Part shown: positions 7,736 through 15,340 of the stretch, in pieces
How positions within the stretch are numbered: the first letter of the stretch is position 1
How the letters are laid out: every line of letters begins with the position of its first letter
Source of the DNA: JALYGY01 sp963800975
GTDB lineage: Bacteria > Actinomycetota > Rubrobacteria > Rubrobacterales > Rubrobacteraceae
Length of the DNA: 64,000 bases
NCBI GenBank assembly: GCA_963800975.1
Contig: CAWDDB010000005.1
Span: forward strand, 124,001 to 188,000
Direction: 5' to 3'
Position numbers and translations under genes: made by a program
Notes under the pieces: generated by a model
Database searches by the model: none
Told to the model about the DNA's origin: nothing
What the model saw: only the letters and a program-made list of their open reading frames with translations

Positions 7736-8306
7736 TTAAGCCCGGCTACGCACGAATTCCAGCACCCTCTCGCTAAACGTGGGAACCCTCCTGTGCAAGT
7801 GTTCCTCCAGGAGATTTTCCAGGCTAAGTGGAGGGTTCTCCAGGTCGGACGCCCAGCCTTCCAGGATGTGCGTGAGGTACTCCGGGCTTCTCAGCTCCCA
7901 CTGGTAGCACAGGAACTCGTCGGGGGGGCTGCACGTCTATGTCGTGGGGTTCGCACGAGGTGCGCGGGAAATCCTTGACGTTGGAGGTCACGATTAGGTC
8001 GGCACCCGACTGGACGGCGGCCGCCAACACGTGACGGTCTTTCGGATGGTTGGTCATACTCTCGATCAGGCTCTCGTGCCCCGTTACCATGGCCTCGGGA
8101 AAGGCCTCGCGCATCTGGGCCACCGTCCGATCTACCCTATCGTGGCGCTCCTCTGGCACCTTCCTTTTGATGTTCTGCGCCATCTCGTAGAGGATCTGGT
8201 CGGTCCAGCGCACCTGAAAGACCCCAGCGTACGAGAAGCGCAGTATGACGTCCCGCAGGTACACCGGATACAAAACGTTGGCGTCTAGTAATAAGGAGAA
8301 GCCCAC
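7736..8306 (-). pseudogene. PIN-domain toxin, frameshifted at a 7-G run
   Basis: GTG 8306 opens MGFSLLLDANVLYPVYLRD with the first PIN aspartate, then TDQILYEM, and later DRHVLAAAVQSGADLIVTSN with the acidic cluster of a VapC-like RNase. At the G7 run 7922-7928 the frame is lost. With one base fewer it continues PDEFLCYQWELRSPEYLTHI and stops at 7736, giving about 189 residues, typical of PIN_3 toxins. The catalytic core lies before the break, so a shortened toxin with an aberrant tail might still be made. It is paired with the HTH antitoxin gene 6 bp upstream. Confidence 0.78.
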
Positions 8307-8312
8307 GCCTTC

Positions 8313-8768
8313 TCAGTCGTCCTCCTCGTCATAAAGGCCCATCTCCTGGGACCCGCGAGCTATGTCGGCCAACAAAACGCGCCGCTCCGAGTCCCTTCGG
8401 TCTCTATAAACTATTAGGTCTTCGAGACGGATCCTTCGGTGGGTGCCCACCATGCTGTAGTCTATCTCGCCCTTCTCCAACAGCTTGATCAGGAAGGGGC
8501 GAGAAACGTTGAGCAGGTCCGCGGCTTGCTGCGTAGTCAACTGCGAGTCCACGGACATGACCCTGACGGAGTTCCCCTTGACCAACACCTCGTCGAGAAC
8601 GTCCATCAGCACGTCGTACACGGAGGGGGGCAACTCGTGCACCTCACCCGAGGGGGTGACGAGTTTGGCCAAACCCTCCGTCTCTGCCCTGACGGCGTCG
8701 AGCTCGCGCACGTTCTGTGCGTTCTTGTCCGGCGCCAAGATCCACTCTCCCTCGTTCGCCACGGTCAT
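8313..8768 (-). CDS. HTH-domain antitoxin of a PIN toxin-antitoxin pair
   Basis: The 151-residue protein has LTTQQAADLLNVSRPFLIKL followed by DYSMVGTHRRIRLEDLIVY, an excisionase-like HTH with wing. Its N-terminal region (residues 1-70) and acidic tail GLYDEEDD likely contact the toxin. Antitoxins of this type pair with PIN_3 RNases, repress their own promoter and neutralise the toxin. The toxin gene follows 6 bp downstream. A TATAAT -10 box lies 33 bp upstream of the ATG at 8768. Confidence 0.82.
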   Translation of the reverse strand: MTVANEGEWILAPDKNAQNVRELDAVRAETEGLAKLVTPSGEVHELPPSVYDVLMDVLDEVLVKGNSVRVMSVDSQLTTQQAADLLNVSRPFLIKLLEKGEIDYSMVGTHRRIRLEDLIVYRDRRDSERRVLLADIARGSQEMGLYDEEDD

Positions 8769-8800
8769 CTTCCATCCCTCTCACTCGGACCCTACGGATG

Positions 8801-8806
8801 ATTATA
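8801..8806 (-). promoter_or_regulatory. -10 box of the toxin-antitoxin operon
   Basis: A consensus TATAAT lies on the minus strand 33 bp upstream of the antitoxin start. The -35 region (TTCCGT, 17 bp upstream) is weak, which suits an autoregulated operon. Confidence 0.55.
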
Positions 8807-8903
8807 TATCCGCAATAAACGAAACGGAACCCCAAAGGTTTCTTCAGTTGGGGTAAACCGTGGGGTCAAATCCGCCTGCGGCTCGCGAAAACCTTTTACC
8901 TAT

Positions 8904-9311
8904 GGGCCTGAGCCGTCCAGTAAGCCGGATTCTGCTCTATCCCGCCATCCATCTCCGGGGCGGTTGGCCCCGGGCCCCTGGTGGGGCTGCGCCTACCAGT
9001 CCCTTGCGGGACGTTTTGGCTTGCTCGCACCGGTCGTTTACCTGGCCGGTCCCTCGCGGGATACCGCCGGTGGGCTCTTACCCCACCCTTTCACCCATCA
9101 CCTGTGATCGGGTGACCCCGATCCATCGGCTGGTCTGCTCTCTGTTGCACTTGACGTGGCGGCGGGCTTGCGCCAAACGGCGGAGCCTCACGGCTTTCGC
9201 CGTCGCCGCCCCTCGGGTTGTTGGCCCGAGCGGCCTCTGCTGCGAGTCCGGACTTTGCTCTACGTCCAGGAGGAACCCTGGCCGCAGCGACGGGTCGGAC
9301 GGCCCAGACTC
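8904..9311 (-). ncRNA. rnpB: RNase P RNA, bacterial class A type
   Basis: The RNA is read on the minus strand and is about 408 nt long. Its ends form the P1 helix: CUGGGCCGUCC (9307-9297) pairs perfectly with GGACGGCUCAG (8918-8908). The conserved core GAGCAAAGUCCGGACUCGC (about 9262-9244) and the 3' CAGAAUCCGGCUUAC segment are the usual catalytic landmarks. It is the ribozyme that matures tRNA 5' ends together with RnpA, encoded at 23030. The 5' end is placed 7-8 nt after a TATAAT box. Confidence 0.95.
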
Positions 9312-9318
9312 TCCCCGG

Positions 9319-9324
9319 ATTATA
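9319..9324 (-). promoter_or_regulatory. rnpB -10 box inside the upstream gene's stop codon
   Basis: The perfect TATAAT on the minus strand contains the TAA that ends the gene at 9320-9715. It lies 7-8 nt before the inferred rnpB 5' end. No clear -35 was seen. Confidence 0.7.
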
Positions 9325-9715
9325 ACCCAGCCGATGGAGCGTCCGGCGCGACCCGGCGCGCCCTGGCGCCGCCGCGTCTCAGGAGGACGATCTTGGTCGG
9401 GGTCACGCGCAACTCGACCCTCTCCGTGCCGCCCCAGCGCTTCTGCCAGCGCTCGTCGTCGCCGACGGCGGGGTCGAACCAGACCCCAGGGCCTTCGGTG
9501 TCGATCACGCCCTCGTACGAGGCGTAGTCCTCAGGATCGTGCAGCGTGGCGCCGGCGCCCCGACGGTAGATGGCGTTGCGGGAGCGGAAAGACTGCACGC
9601 TGGAAGGGCTCGTGCCAAGCGCGCTCGCTATCCACTCGTCGCTCCTCCCCTCCTCGACCCAGCGACGGATGTCGTCGACGAACTTTCTCAGCGAGACCCT
9701 CTGATTTATGCCCAC
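9320..9715 (-). CDS. Hypothetical HTH-like protein upstream of rnpB
   Basis: About 131 residues from GTG 9715 (MGINQRVSLRKFVDD...). The segment IRRWVEEGRSDEWIASALGT followed by SPSSVQSFRSRNAIYRR resembles a helix-turn-helix that scans for specific termini. The C-terminal half (GVWFDPAVGDDERWQKRWGG, VELRVTPTKIVLLRRGGAR) looks like a small beta domain. Conservation in relatives is remembered but not checked. The start is uncertain: GGAGG lies 12 nt upstream of the chosen codon, and the frame is open to 9763. The stop codon overlaps the rnpB promoter. Confidence 0.6.
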   Translation of the reverse strand: MGINQRVSLRKFVDDIRRWVEEGRSDEWIASALGTSPSSVQSFRSRNAIYRRGAGATLHDPEDYASYEGVIDTEGPGVWFDPAVGDDERWQKRWGGTERVELRVTPTKIVLLRRGGARARRVAPDAPSAGL

Positions 9716-9815
9716 ACGCGACCACCGCCTCCAACTTACGCTGTAATGTGTCCTAGCGTACATAGAATGCGTCCTTTTTTCCAGTGACCTGTAACCAATG
9801 GTGTAGAGTGTCGAG

Positions 9816-10106
9816 GTGGAATTATTCCTACAGATCGGGATAGAGATCCTGAGGCTCGTGCCCTTGATCCTCGCGTTCTACGTACCAGCGTTGCTCGGGG
9901 TGGCGATCTGGAAGGAGCGCGGGCCTGGGTACCGGCTGAAGGCCATCCTCATGTTCGTTTTCGGCTTCGGCGCCATAGTCGCCGTGCAGGTGCTCTTCCG
10001 CAACGTGTCGGCGCTGCAGGTGCTGGCGACGTTGGGCGTCTCGCTGGTCGAGATCTTCTTCGCCGTCGTCCTCGCGAGGCTCACCGTCTACAGGCTCGCG
10101 GACTGA
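9816..10106 (+). CDS. Small integral membrane protein, unknown function
   Basis: The 96-residue protein has three hydrophobic segments: LRLVPLILAFYVPALLGVAI, ILMFVFGFGAIVAVQVLF and VLATLGVSLVEIFFAVVLA. It starts at GTG 9816 and has no strong ribosome site. There are no conserved polar motifs that would indicate transport or catalysis. It is followed by a strong palindrome and is convergent with the hydrolase gene. Confidence 0.6.
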   Translation: MELFLQIGIEILRLVPLILAFYVPALLGVAIWKERGPGYRLKAILMFVFGFGAIVAVQVLFRNVSALQVLATLGVSLVEIFFAVVLARLTVYRLAD

Positions 10107-10108
10107 TT

Positions 10109-10136
10109 TGGCGGGCTGCCCATGGGCAGCCCGCCA
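10109..10136. terminator. 28-bp perfect palindrome between convergent genes
   Basis: TGGCGGGCTGCCCA is followed by its exact reverse complement, 2 bp after the stop codon of the membrane-protein gene. It probably terminates that transcript and may act in both directions. Confidence 0.65.
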
Positions 10137-10199
10137 GCACACCTGCTGCGCAGGCTTGTCAGCACGCATCGGGCAGGCTTCGCCGGCCCTCGCTTGTCA
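10137..10199. repeat. Dispersed GCGTGCTGACAAGC repeat, locus 1
   Basis: On the minus strand this region reads two CTGACAAGC units separated by a GC-rich hairpin (GGGCCGGCGAAGCC), followed by CCTGCGCAGG. The same units occur at 37831-37975, again next to the 3' end of a gene. It appears to be a REP-like intergenic repeat of this genome. Confidence 0.5.
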
Positions 10200-11072
10200 G
10201 TGATTCACGCGGAAGAAGGCGTCTAGCTCCGTGAATGTTTCGTCCGACGCTTCTTCGGCCAGGTAGTGGCCGCACTCGAGTGCCCGTCCTCGCACGTCCG
10301 GCGCCCAGTCGCGCCAGATCGCTAGGACGTCGTACCACTCCTCCAGGTACCCCCTGTTGCCCCACAGAGCAAGCACGGGGCAGGTTATGCGCCGGCCTTC
10401 GCGACGGTCGGCCTCGTCGTGCGCGAAGTCCATGGTGGCAGCGGCCCGGTAGTCCTCGCAGATCGCGTGTACCGTGGCCGGGTCGCGGAAGCAGCGCAGG
10501 TACTCGTGCATCGCCTCCGGGGCGAACACCTCGCCCCTCTCTGGCCTGGAGAGAAAGAAGTGCTCCGGGTCGGTGCCGATCAGGCGCTCGGGCAGGTCGT
10601 AGGGCTGGGCCAGGAAGAACCAGTGCCAGTAGCCGAGGCCGAACGACATGTCGGCACGCGCGAAGGCCTCCAGGGTCGGCACGATGTCCAGCACGGCGAG
10701 GCGCAGGACGCTCTCGGGGTGGTCGAGGGCCATGCGGTAGGCGACGCGGCCCCCGCGGTCGTGGCCGCACACGGAGAAGCGTTCGAAGCCGAGGTGGCGC
10801 ATCACCGAGATCTGGTCTTGGGCCATCTTCCGCTTGGAGTAGGGCGCGTGGTCTGGCGCCGTCTCGGGTTTGGAGGAGTCGCCGTAGCCCCTGAGGTCGG
10901 TGGCGACGACGGTGAATCTCTCGGCGAGGCGGGGGGCGACCCTGTGCCACATCGCGTGCGTTTGCGGGTTGCCGTGCAGCAACAGGAGCGGCGGGCCGTC
11001 CCCCCCGACGCGGGTTCGGATGCGCGCCGCGCCGACGTCTACGTCAAGAAGCTCGAAGCCTTCGAACAGCAC
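10197..11072 (-). CDS. Alpha/beta hydrolase, fluoroacetate/haloacetate dehalogenase type
   Basis: The 291-residue protein has the oxyanion segment LLLLHGNPQTHAMW, TDLRGYGDSSKP, the nucleophile elbow VCGHDRGGRVAYRMALDHPE with Asp as nucleophile, and a catalytic His in GHYLAEEA. The cap contains GYWHWFFLAQPYDLPERLIG, matching the His-Trp halide pocket of fluoroacetate dehalogenases. Members hydrolyse haloacetates to glycolate, but epoxide hydrolases share much of this pattern, so the substrate is not certain. GTG 11072 follows the NYN gene by 17 bp, suggesting co-transcription. Confidence 0.85.
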   Translation of the reverse strand: MLFEGFELLDVDVGAARIRTRVGGDGPPLLLLHGNPQTHAMWHRVAPRLAERFTVVATDLRGYGDSSKPETAPDHAPYSKRKMAQDQISVMRHLGFERFSVCGHDRGGRVAYRMALDHPESVLRLAVLDIVPTLEAFARADMSFGLGYWHWFFLAQPYDLPERLIGTDPEHFFLSRPERGEVFAPEAMHEYLRCFRDPATVHAICEDYRAAATMDFAHDEADRREGRRITCPVLALWGNRGYLEEWYDVLAIWRDWAPDVRGRALECGHYLAEEASDETFTELDAFFRVNH

Positions 11073-11089
11073 GACGGGATCCGTCGCCC

Positions 11090-12295
11090 CTATCCGCCGT
11101 CGAGGGCGTTCTTTACCTCGTCGCTGTCCCGGTTGAGGGCGTAGAAGGTCATGTCGGCCTTCGCCTCTTTGTACGGCTTTTCGCGGACCCGGCTCAGGTA
11201 GTCGGCGTCCAGCATCGCGCCGATGACGTCTTCGATCTCCTCGCGCGAGAGCTCCAGGTCGCCGCGCTCGTCCAGGTCGCGGATGCTGCCGAAGATCTCG
11301 ACGAAGGAGGCCGGCTGCCTCAAAGAGGCGACGCCCTGCGTGATCGTCCTCAGCTCGTAAGGCGTCAGGTCCTCGAGCAGGTCGAGGCCCTGCCTCTCGG
11401 CCTGCTGCGTCTTGGCCTGCCGCCCGCTCTCGGCTGCGTCGCGGCGGCCGTTGCCGTTGGCCCCCTCGCCGTCCCGTCGCGGCTCCTCCGCGGCAAGGTC
11501 AGACCCGCTCTGCTCGGGCACCTTCTCGTCCGGCAGGTAGACCTGGAGCTCGAAGTCCTGGTCGACGGTGTTCACCAGGTTCCGGCGCTCGGCCTCGACC
11601 ACGAAGTCCTTGAACTTCTTGAAGCCCACGTTGCGCTCGTCGAAGGAGCCGAGCTGAACGATCATCTGCTGCTTCACCTGGCCCAGGACGCGCGTCTTGC
11701 CGCCCTTCTTCAGGGCCTCGACCGCCCGGACGAGCTCCTTGTAGGGGTCTGCCGCTTTCTTCTTCGGCGCCCTGTCCCGAGCGCGCGCCTCGCGCTCCTC
11801 CTCCAGCAGCGAAGCGTAGGAGATAAAGTGGTCGGCGGACTCGATAAGGTGGTACGAGGTAGCCTCGGAGACGCCGAGCACGACGACCGTCTTGCCCCGG
11901 CTGCGCAGCAGGCTCACCAGCGGGATAAAGTCCCCGTCGCCGGTGACGAGCACGTAGGTGTCGACCTGCGGGTGGTTGTGCAGAAAGTCGGAGCACTCCA
12001 CCGCGAGCATCACGTCTATCGAGTTGGTGCGCCGCTTCTGGGACCTTCCGCCGGGGAAGTAGCGGGCCGAGATGTAGCGCGGGGAGATCCCGTTCGAGTA
12101 GAGGCTCGGCGGCGCGTCGCGGAAGTCGCCGTCGGTCCAGTCCGCGTAGGCCGAGGCCGAGACGATGCGACCGTACTCGCGCGCCTTCTCCAGGATCGCC
12201 GAGACGTTCGGTTTTGAGTTGTACTCGCTGACCGTGGAGATGTAGATGTTCTCCCAGTCGATAAATACTGCGAGGTCTTCGGGTATGTCGGGCAT
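11090..12295 (-). CDS. NYN-domain (LabA/DUF88) protein with OST-HTH region
   Basis: The 401-residue protein starts AVFIDWENIYISTV, continues with NSIDVMLAVECSDFL, and has TYVLVTGDGDFIPLV. These carry the conserved acidic residues of NYN/PIN-like RNases. Residues about 190-270 and 320-395 (YKELVRAVEALKKGGKTRVL; FVEIFGSIRDLDERGDLELS) look like LOTUS/OST-HTH RNA-binding domains, separated by a low-complexity linker rich in Glu, Gly and Asn. Likely a cytoplasmic RNA-processing protein; the target is unknown. ATG 12295 follows AAGGAAACC. Confidence 0.82.
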   Translation of the reverse strand: MPDIPEDLAVFIDWENIYISTVSEYNSKPNVSAILEKAREYGRIVSASAYADWTDGDFRDAPPSLYSNGISPRYISARYFPGGRSQKRRTNSIDVMLAVECSDFLHNHPQVDTYVLVTGDGDFIPLVSLLRSRGKTVVVLGVSEATSYHLIESADHFISYASLLEEEREARARDRAPKKKAADPYKELVRAVEALKKGGKTRVLGQVKQQMIVQLGSFDERNVGFKKFKDFVVEAERRNLVNTVDQDFELQVYLPDEKVPEQSGSDLAAEEPRRDGEGANGNGRRDAAESGRQAKTQQAERQGLDLLEDLTPYELRTITQGVASLRQPASFVEIFGSIRDLDERGDLELSREEIEDVIGAMLDADYLSRVREKPYKEAKADMTFYALNRDSDEVKNALDGG

Positions 12296-12358
12296 GGATC
12301 GGTTTCCTTACGTTAGATGAGAGACCCGGGGATGTTCCCCAGGCCTCGGTAGGTTTCT

Positions 12359-12772
12359 TTACACACTGTATCTGTCGTGCAGCCGGACCACGGTCTGCGA
12401 GAGCGTCTCCTCGTCCAAGACGGCCTCTACCCACAGGACGCGCTCCTCGTCCGCCAGATCCTCGGGAAGGTCGAACACGGCCACTATGGCCACCGGATCC
12501 TCGGCTCCCTCAAGCCAGATCGAGTATTCCTCCGACTCGATCAGCACCTCCCCGTGCTCGTCGGTCAGTAGGATGCGGGCGCCGCGCTCCCTCTCCGAGG
12601 CGTGCTCGCAGCCCTCGAACTTGGCGTAGACGACGAAGGAGGTCTCGCCATCCGCGGCCGGCCGGATCTCGTCGAGCACCCCGAAGAGGGTTAGCCGGCC
12701 GTCCAGCTCGGCGCAGTTCTCGGCGAGGACCAGCGCCGTGCACTCCACCAAGCCGTCGCAGGGATTATCCAC
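12359..12772 (-). CDS. DUF6941-like protein downstream of gyrA
   Basis: The 137-residue product has CTALVLAENCAELDGRLTLF near the start, followed by a beta-rich body with FVVYAKFEGCEHASERERGA and AIVAVFDLPEDLADEERVLW. The family is uncharacterised; its name is assigned from the N-terminal pattern. GTG 12772 begins 3 bp after the gyrA stop, so it is read as the last gene of the gyrase transcript. Confidence 0.6.
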   Translation of the reverse strand: MDNPCDGLVECTALVLAENCAELDGRLTLFGVLDEIRPAADGETSFVVYAKFEGCEHASERERGARILLTDEHGEVLIESEEYSIWLEGAEDPVAIVAVFDLPEDLADEERVLWVEAVLDEETLSQTVVRLHDRYSV

Positions 12773-12775
12773 GCC

Positions 12776-15340
12776 TCACCCCGCCCCGTTGGAGGAGAGC
12801 CCATCCGCCGACGGGGAGCCGTTCTCGGACGCCGGCTCGCTCACGATGTCGTCGAGCGAGAGCTCGTCGGTCGCGCCTTCGGCGTCGGTGCCGCGGGAGG
12901 AGACGACCTTCGCGATCGCGCTTACCTCGTCGCCGGCGCGCAGGTTCATCACCCTGACGCCCTGGGCAGCGCGCCCCTGCCTAGAGACGGACTCGGCGTC
13001 GATCCGGATCGTGGTCCCGACGTTCGAGACGATGACGAGCTCGTGCAGATCCGGCCTCACGACCCGTACCCCCGCGAGCTTCCCGCGGTCGCCATCGGTC
13101 TTTATGGCGATAACGCCCTGGCCGCCGCGTCCCTGAGCACGGAACTCCGAGAGCGCGGTGCGCTTTCCGAAGCCCATCTCGGTGATCATGAACAGGTCTG
13201 CCGTCGCCGCGCCGCTCTCGGAGACGACGTCCATGCTAAGGACGCGGTCGCCCTTTTTTAGGGTGATGCCCTTGACCCCGGCGGTAGCCCGCCCCATCGC
13301 CCGCGCGTCCTTGTCGCGGAACTTGAGACCCTTGCCGTTGCGGGTGACCAGGATAACCTCGGCGCCGTCGGAGGCGTGCCTGACGTCTATGAGCTCGTCG
13401 TCCTTCGCCAGGTTGATGGCGATGATCCCCTCGTTCTTGAGCGGTGTGTTGTACTCGAGGAAGGCCGTTTTCTTGACGACTCCCTCGCGGGTGGCGAACA
13501 GGAGGTACTGGGCCTCCTTGAACTCCTTTGTCTGGATGACCGCCGCTATCGTCTCCCCCTGCGCGAGCGGCAACAGGTTGGCGACGTGCCGGCCCTTCGC
13601 CGTCCGGCTCATCCTCGGGAGCTGGTGCACCTTGAGCCTGTAGACCTTGCCCTTGTTCGTGAAGAAGAGCATGTAGTGGTGGGTCGTCGTGATAAAGAGG
13701 TGCTCGATGTAGTCGCCCTCTTTGAGCTCCATCCCGGCGACGCCCACCCCGCCGCGGCCCTGCTTGCGGAACGTGTTGACGGGGACGCTCTTGAGGTAGC
13801 CGCCGTGGGAGATGGAGATCACCATCTCCTCCTCGGCGATGAGGTCCTCTATCTCGAAGTCGACGCCCTCCTCGGCGGTGATCTGGGTCCGCCGGTCGTC
13901 GGCGTAGGCGGCCCTGACCTCGAGGAGCTCTTCCTTGACGATCTCGTAGACCTTGCCGTCGTCGGCGAGCACGCTCTCGAGGTACTCGATCTTCTCGACC
14001 AGGTCCTTGTGCTCCTGCTCGACCTTCCGCCGCTCGAGGGCCGTGAGGCGCTGCAGCCTGAGGTCCAGGATGGCCTGCGCCTGGCGCTCGGAGAGCTTGA
14101 AGGCCTTCATCAGGTTGTTGCGCGCGGTCTCGACGCTCCGGCTCTTGCGGATGATGGAGACGACCTCGTCGAGGTTGGAGAGCGCGATGATGAGGCCCTC
14201 CAGGATGTGGGCCCGCGCCTGCGCCCTCTCCAGCTCGTAGCGCGTCCTGCGGGTGACCACCTCGAACTGGTGTGCGACGTAGTGCTTGAGGACCTCCCTG
14301 TACGAGAGGGTCTTCGGCACGCCGTCAACCAGGGCGACCAGGTTCACCCCGAAGCTCTGCTGCATCTGGGTGTGCTTGAAGAGGTTGTTCAGGACGACCT
14401 TTGGCACGGCCTCGCGCTTGAGCTCGATGACCACGCGCATCCCGTTGCGGTCGGACTCGTCGCGCAGGTCGGAGATGTCGGTGAGCTTTCGCTCCTTGAC
14501 CAGGTCGGCGATCTTCTGCAGCAGGTAGCTCTTGTTGACCTGGTAGGGGATCTCGGTCACCACGATCTGGGTCCGGTTGCCCTTTATCTGCTCGGTGTGC
14601 GCCTTGGCCTGCACCCGCACCGAGCCGCGCCCGGTCTCGATGGCGTCCTTGATGCCGCGCAGCCCGACGATCGCGCCCCCGGTTGGGAAGTCGGGGCCCT
14701 TGATGTGCTTGGCTATCCCCGCGTCGTCCAGGTCGGGGTCGTCGATGAGGGCCACGGTCGCGTCCACGACCTCCCCGAGGTTGTGGGGCGGGATCTTGGT
14801 CGCCATCCCGACGGCGATGCCGTCGGAGCCGTTGACGAGCAGGTTCGGGAACCTGGCCGGCAACACCTCGGGCTGGCGCTGGCTCTCGTCGAAGTTGGGG
14901 ACGAAGTTGACCGTGTCGGAGCTTATGTCCCTGAGCATCTCGGTCGCCATGCGCATGAGGCGCGCCTCGGTGTACCGCATGGCGGCCGGCGGGTCGCCGT
15001 CCACGCTCCCGAAGTTGCCCTGGCCGTCGACCAGCGGGTAGCGCATCGAGAAGTCCTGCGCCATCCTGGTGAGCGTGTCGTAGACCGCGGAGTCGCCGTG
15101 CGGGTGGTACTTACCGATGACCTCGCCGACGACCGTGGCGCTCTTGCGGTAGGGCCGGTTCGGCTGCAAGCCCAGGTCGTGCATCGCGTAGAGCACGCGC
15201 CGGTGCACCGGCTTGAGGCCGTCGCGCACGTCCGGCAGGGCGCGCGAGACGATCACGCTCATCGCGTACGAGAGGAACGAATCCTTTATCTCGTCTTCTA
15301 TGGAGTGGGGACGTATGTTCCCCGAGAAAGTATCAAGCAT
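12776..15340 (-). CDS. gyrA: DNA gyrase subunit A
   Basis: The 854-residue protein is full length. The N-terminal domain has the quinolone-resistance region HPHGDSAVYDTLTRM with Ser84 and Asp88 (wild-type residues) and the active-site Tyr123 in AAMRYTEARL. The C-terminal beta-pinwheel carries the GyrA box as KQGRGGVGVAG, needed for DNA wrapping and negative supercoiling. The start codon lies inside the end of gyrB (ATGCTTGA, 8-base overlap), so the subunits are translationally coupled. It acts with GyrB ahead of replication forks. Confidence 0.98.
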   Translation of the reverse strand: MLDTFSGNIRPHSIEDEIKDSFLSYAMSVIVSRALPDVRDGLKPVHRRVLYAMHDLGLQPNRPYRKSATVVGEVIGKYHPHGDSAVYDTLTRMAQDFSMRYPLVDGQGNFGSVDGDPPAAMRYTEARLMRMATEMLRDISSDTVNFVPNFDESQRQPEVLPARFPNLLVNGSDGIAVGMATKIPPHNLGEVVDATVALIDDPDLDDAGIAKHIKGPDFPTGGAIVGLRGIKDAIETGRGSVRVQAKAHTEQIKGNRTQIVVTEIPYQVNKSYLLQKIADLVKERKLTDISDLRDESDRNGMRVVIELKREAVPKVVLNNLFKHTQMQQSFGVNLVALVDGVPKTLSYREVLKHYVAHQFEVVTRRTRYELERAQARAHILEGLIIALSNLDEVVSIIRKSRSVETARNNLMKAFKLSERQAQAILDLRLQRLTALERRKVEQEHKDLVEKIEYLESVLADDGKVYEIVKEELLEVRAAYADDRRTQITAEEGVDFEIEDLIAEEEMVISISHGGYLKSVPVNTFRKQGRGGVGVAGMELKEGDYIEHLFITTTHHYMLFFTNKGKVYRLKVHQLPRMSRTAKGRHVANLLPLAQGETIAAVIQTKEFKEAQYLLFATREGVVKKTAFLEYNTPLKNEGIIAINLAKDDELIDVRHASDGAEVILVTRNGKGLKFRDKDARAMGRATAGVKGITLKKGDRVLSMDVVSESGAATADLFMITEMGFGKRTALSEFRAQGRGGQGVIAIKTDGDRGKLAGVRVVRPDLHELVIVSNVGTTIRIDAESVSRQGRAAQGVRVMNLRAGDEVSAIAKVVSSRGTDAEGATDELSLDDIVSEPASENGSPSADGLSSNGAG

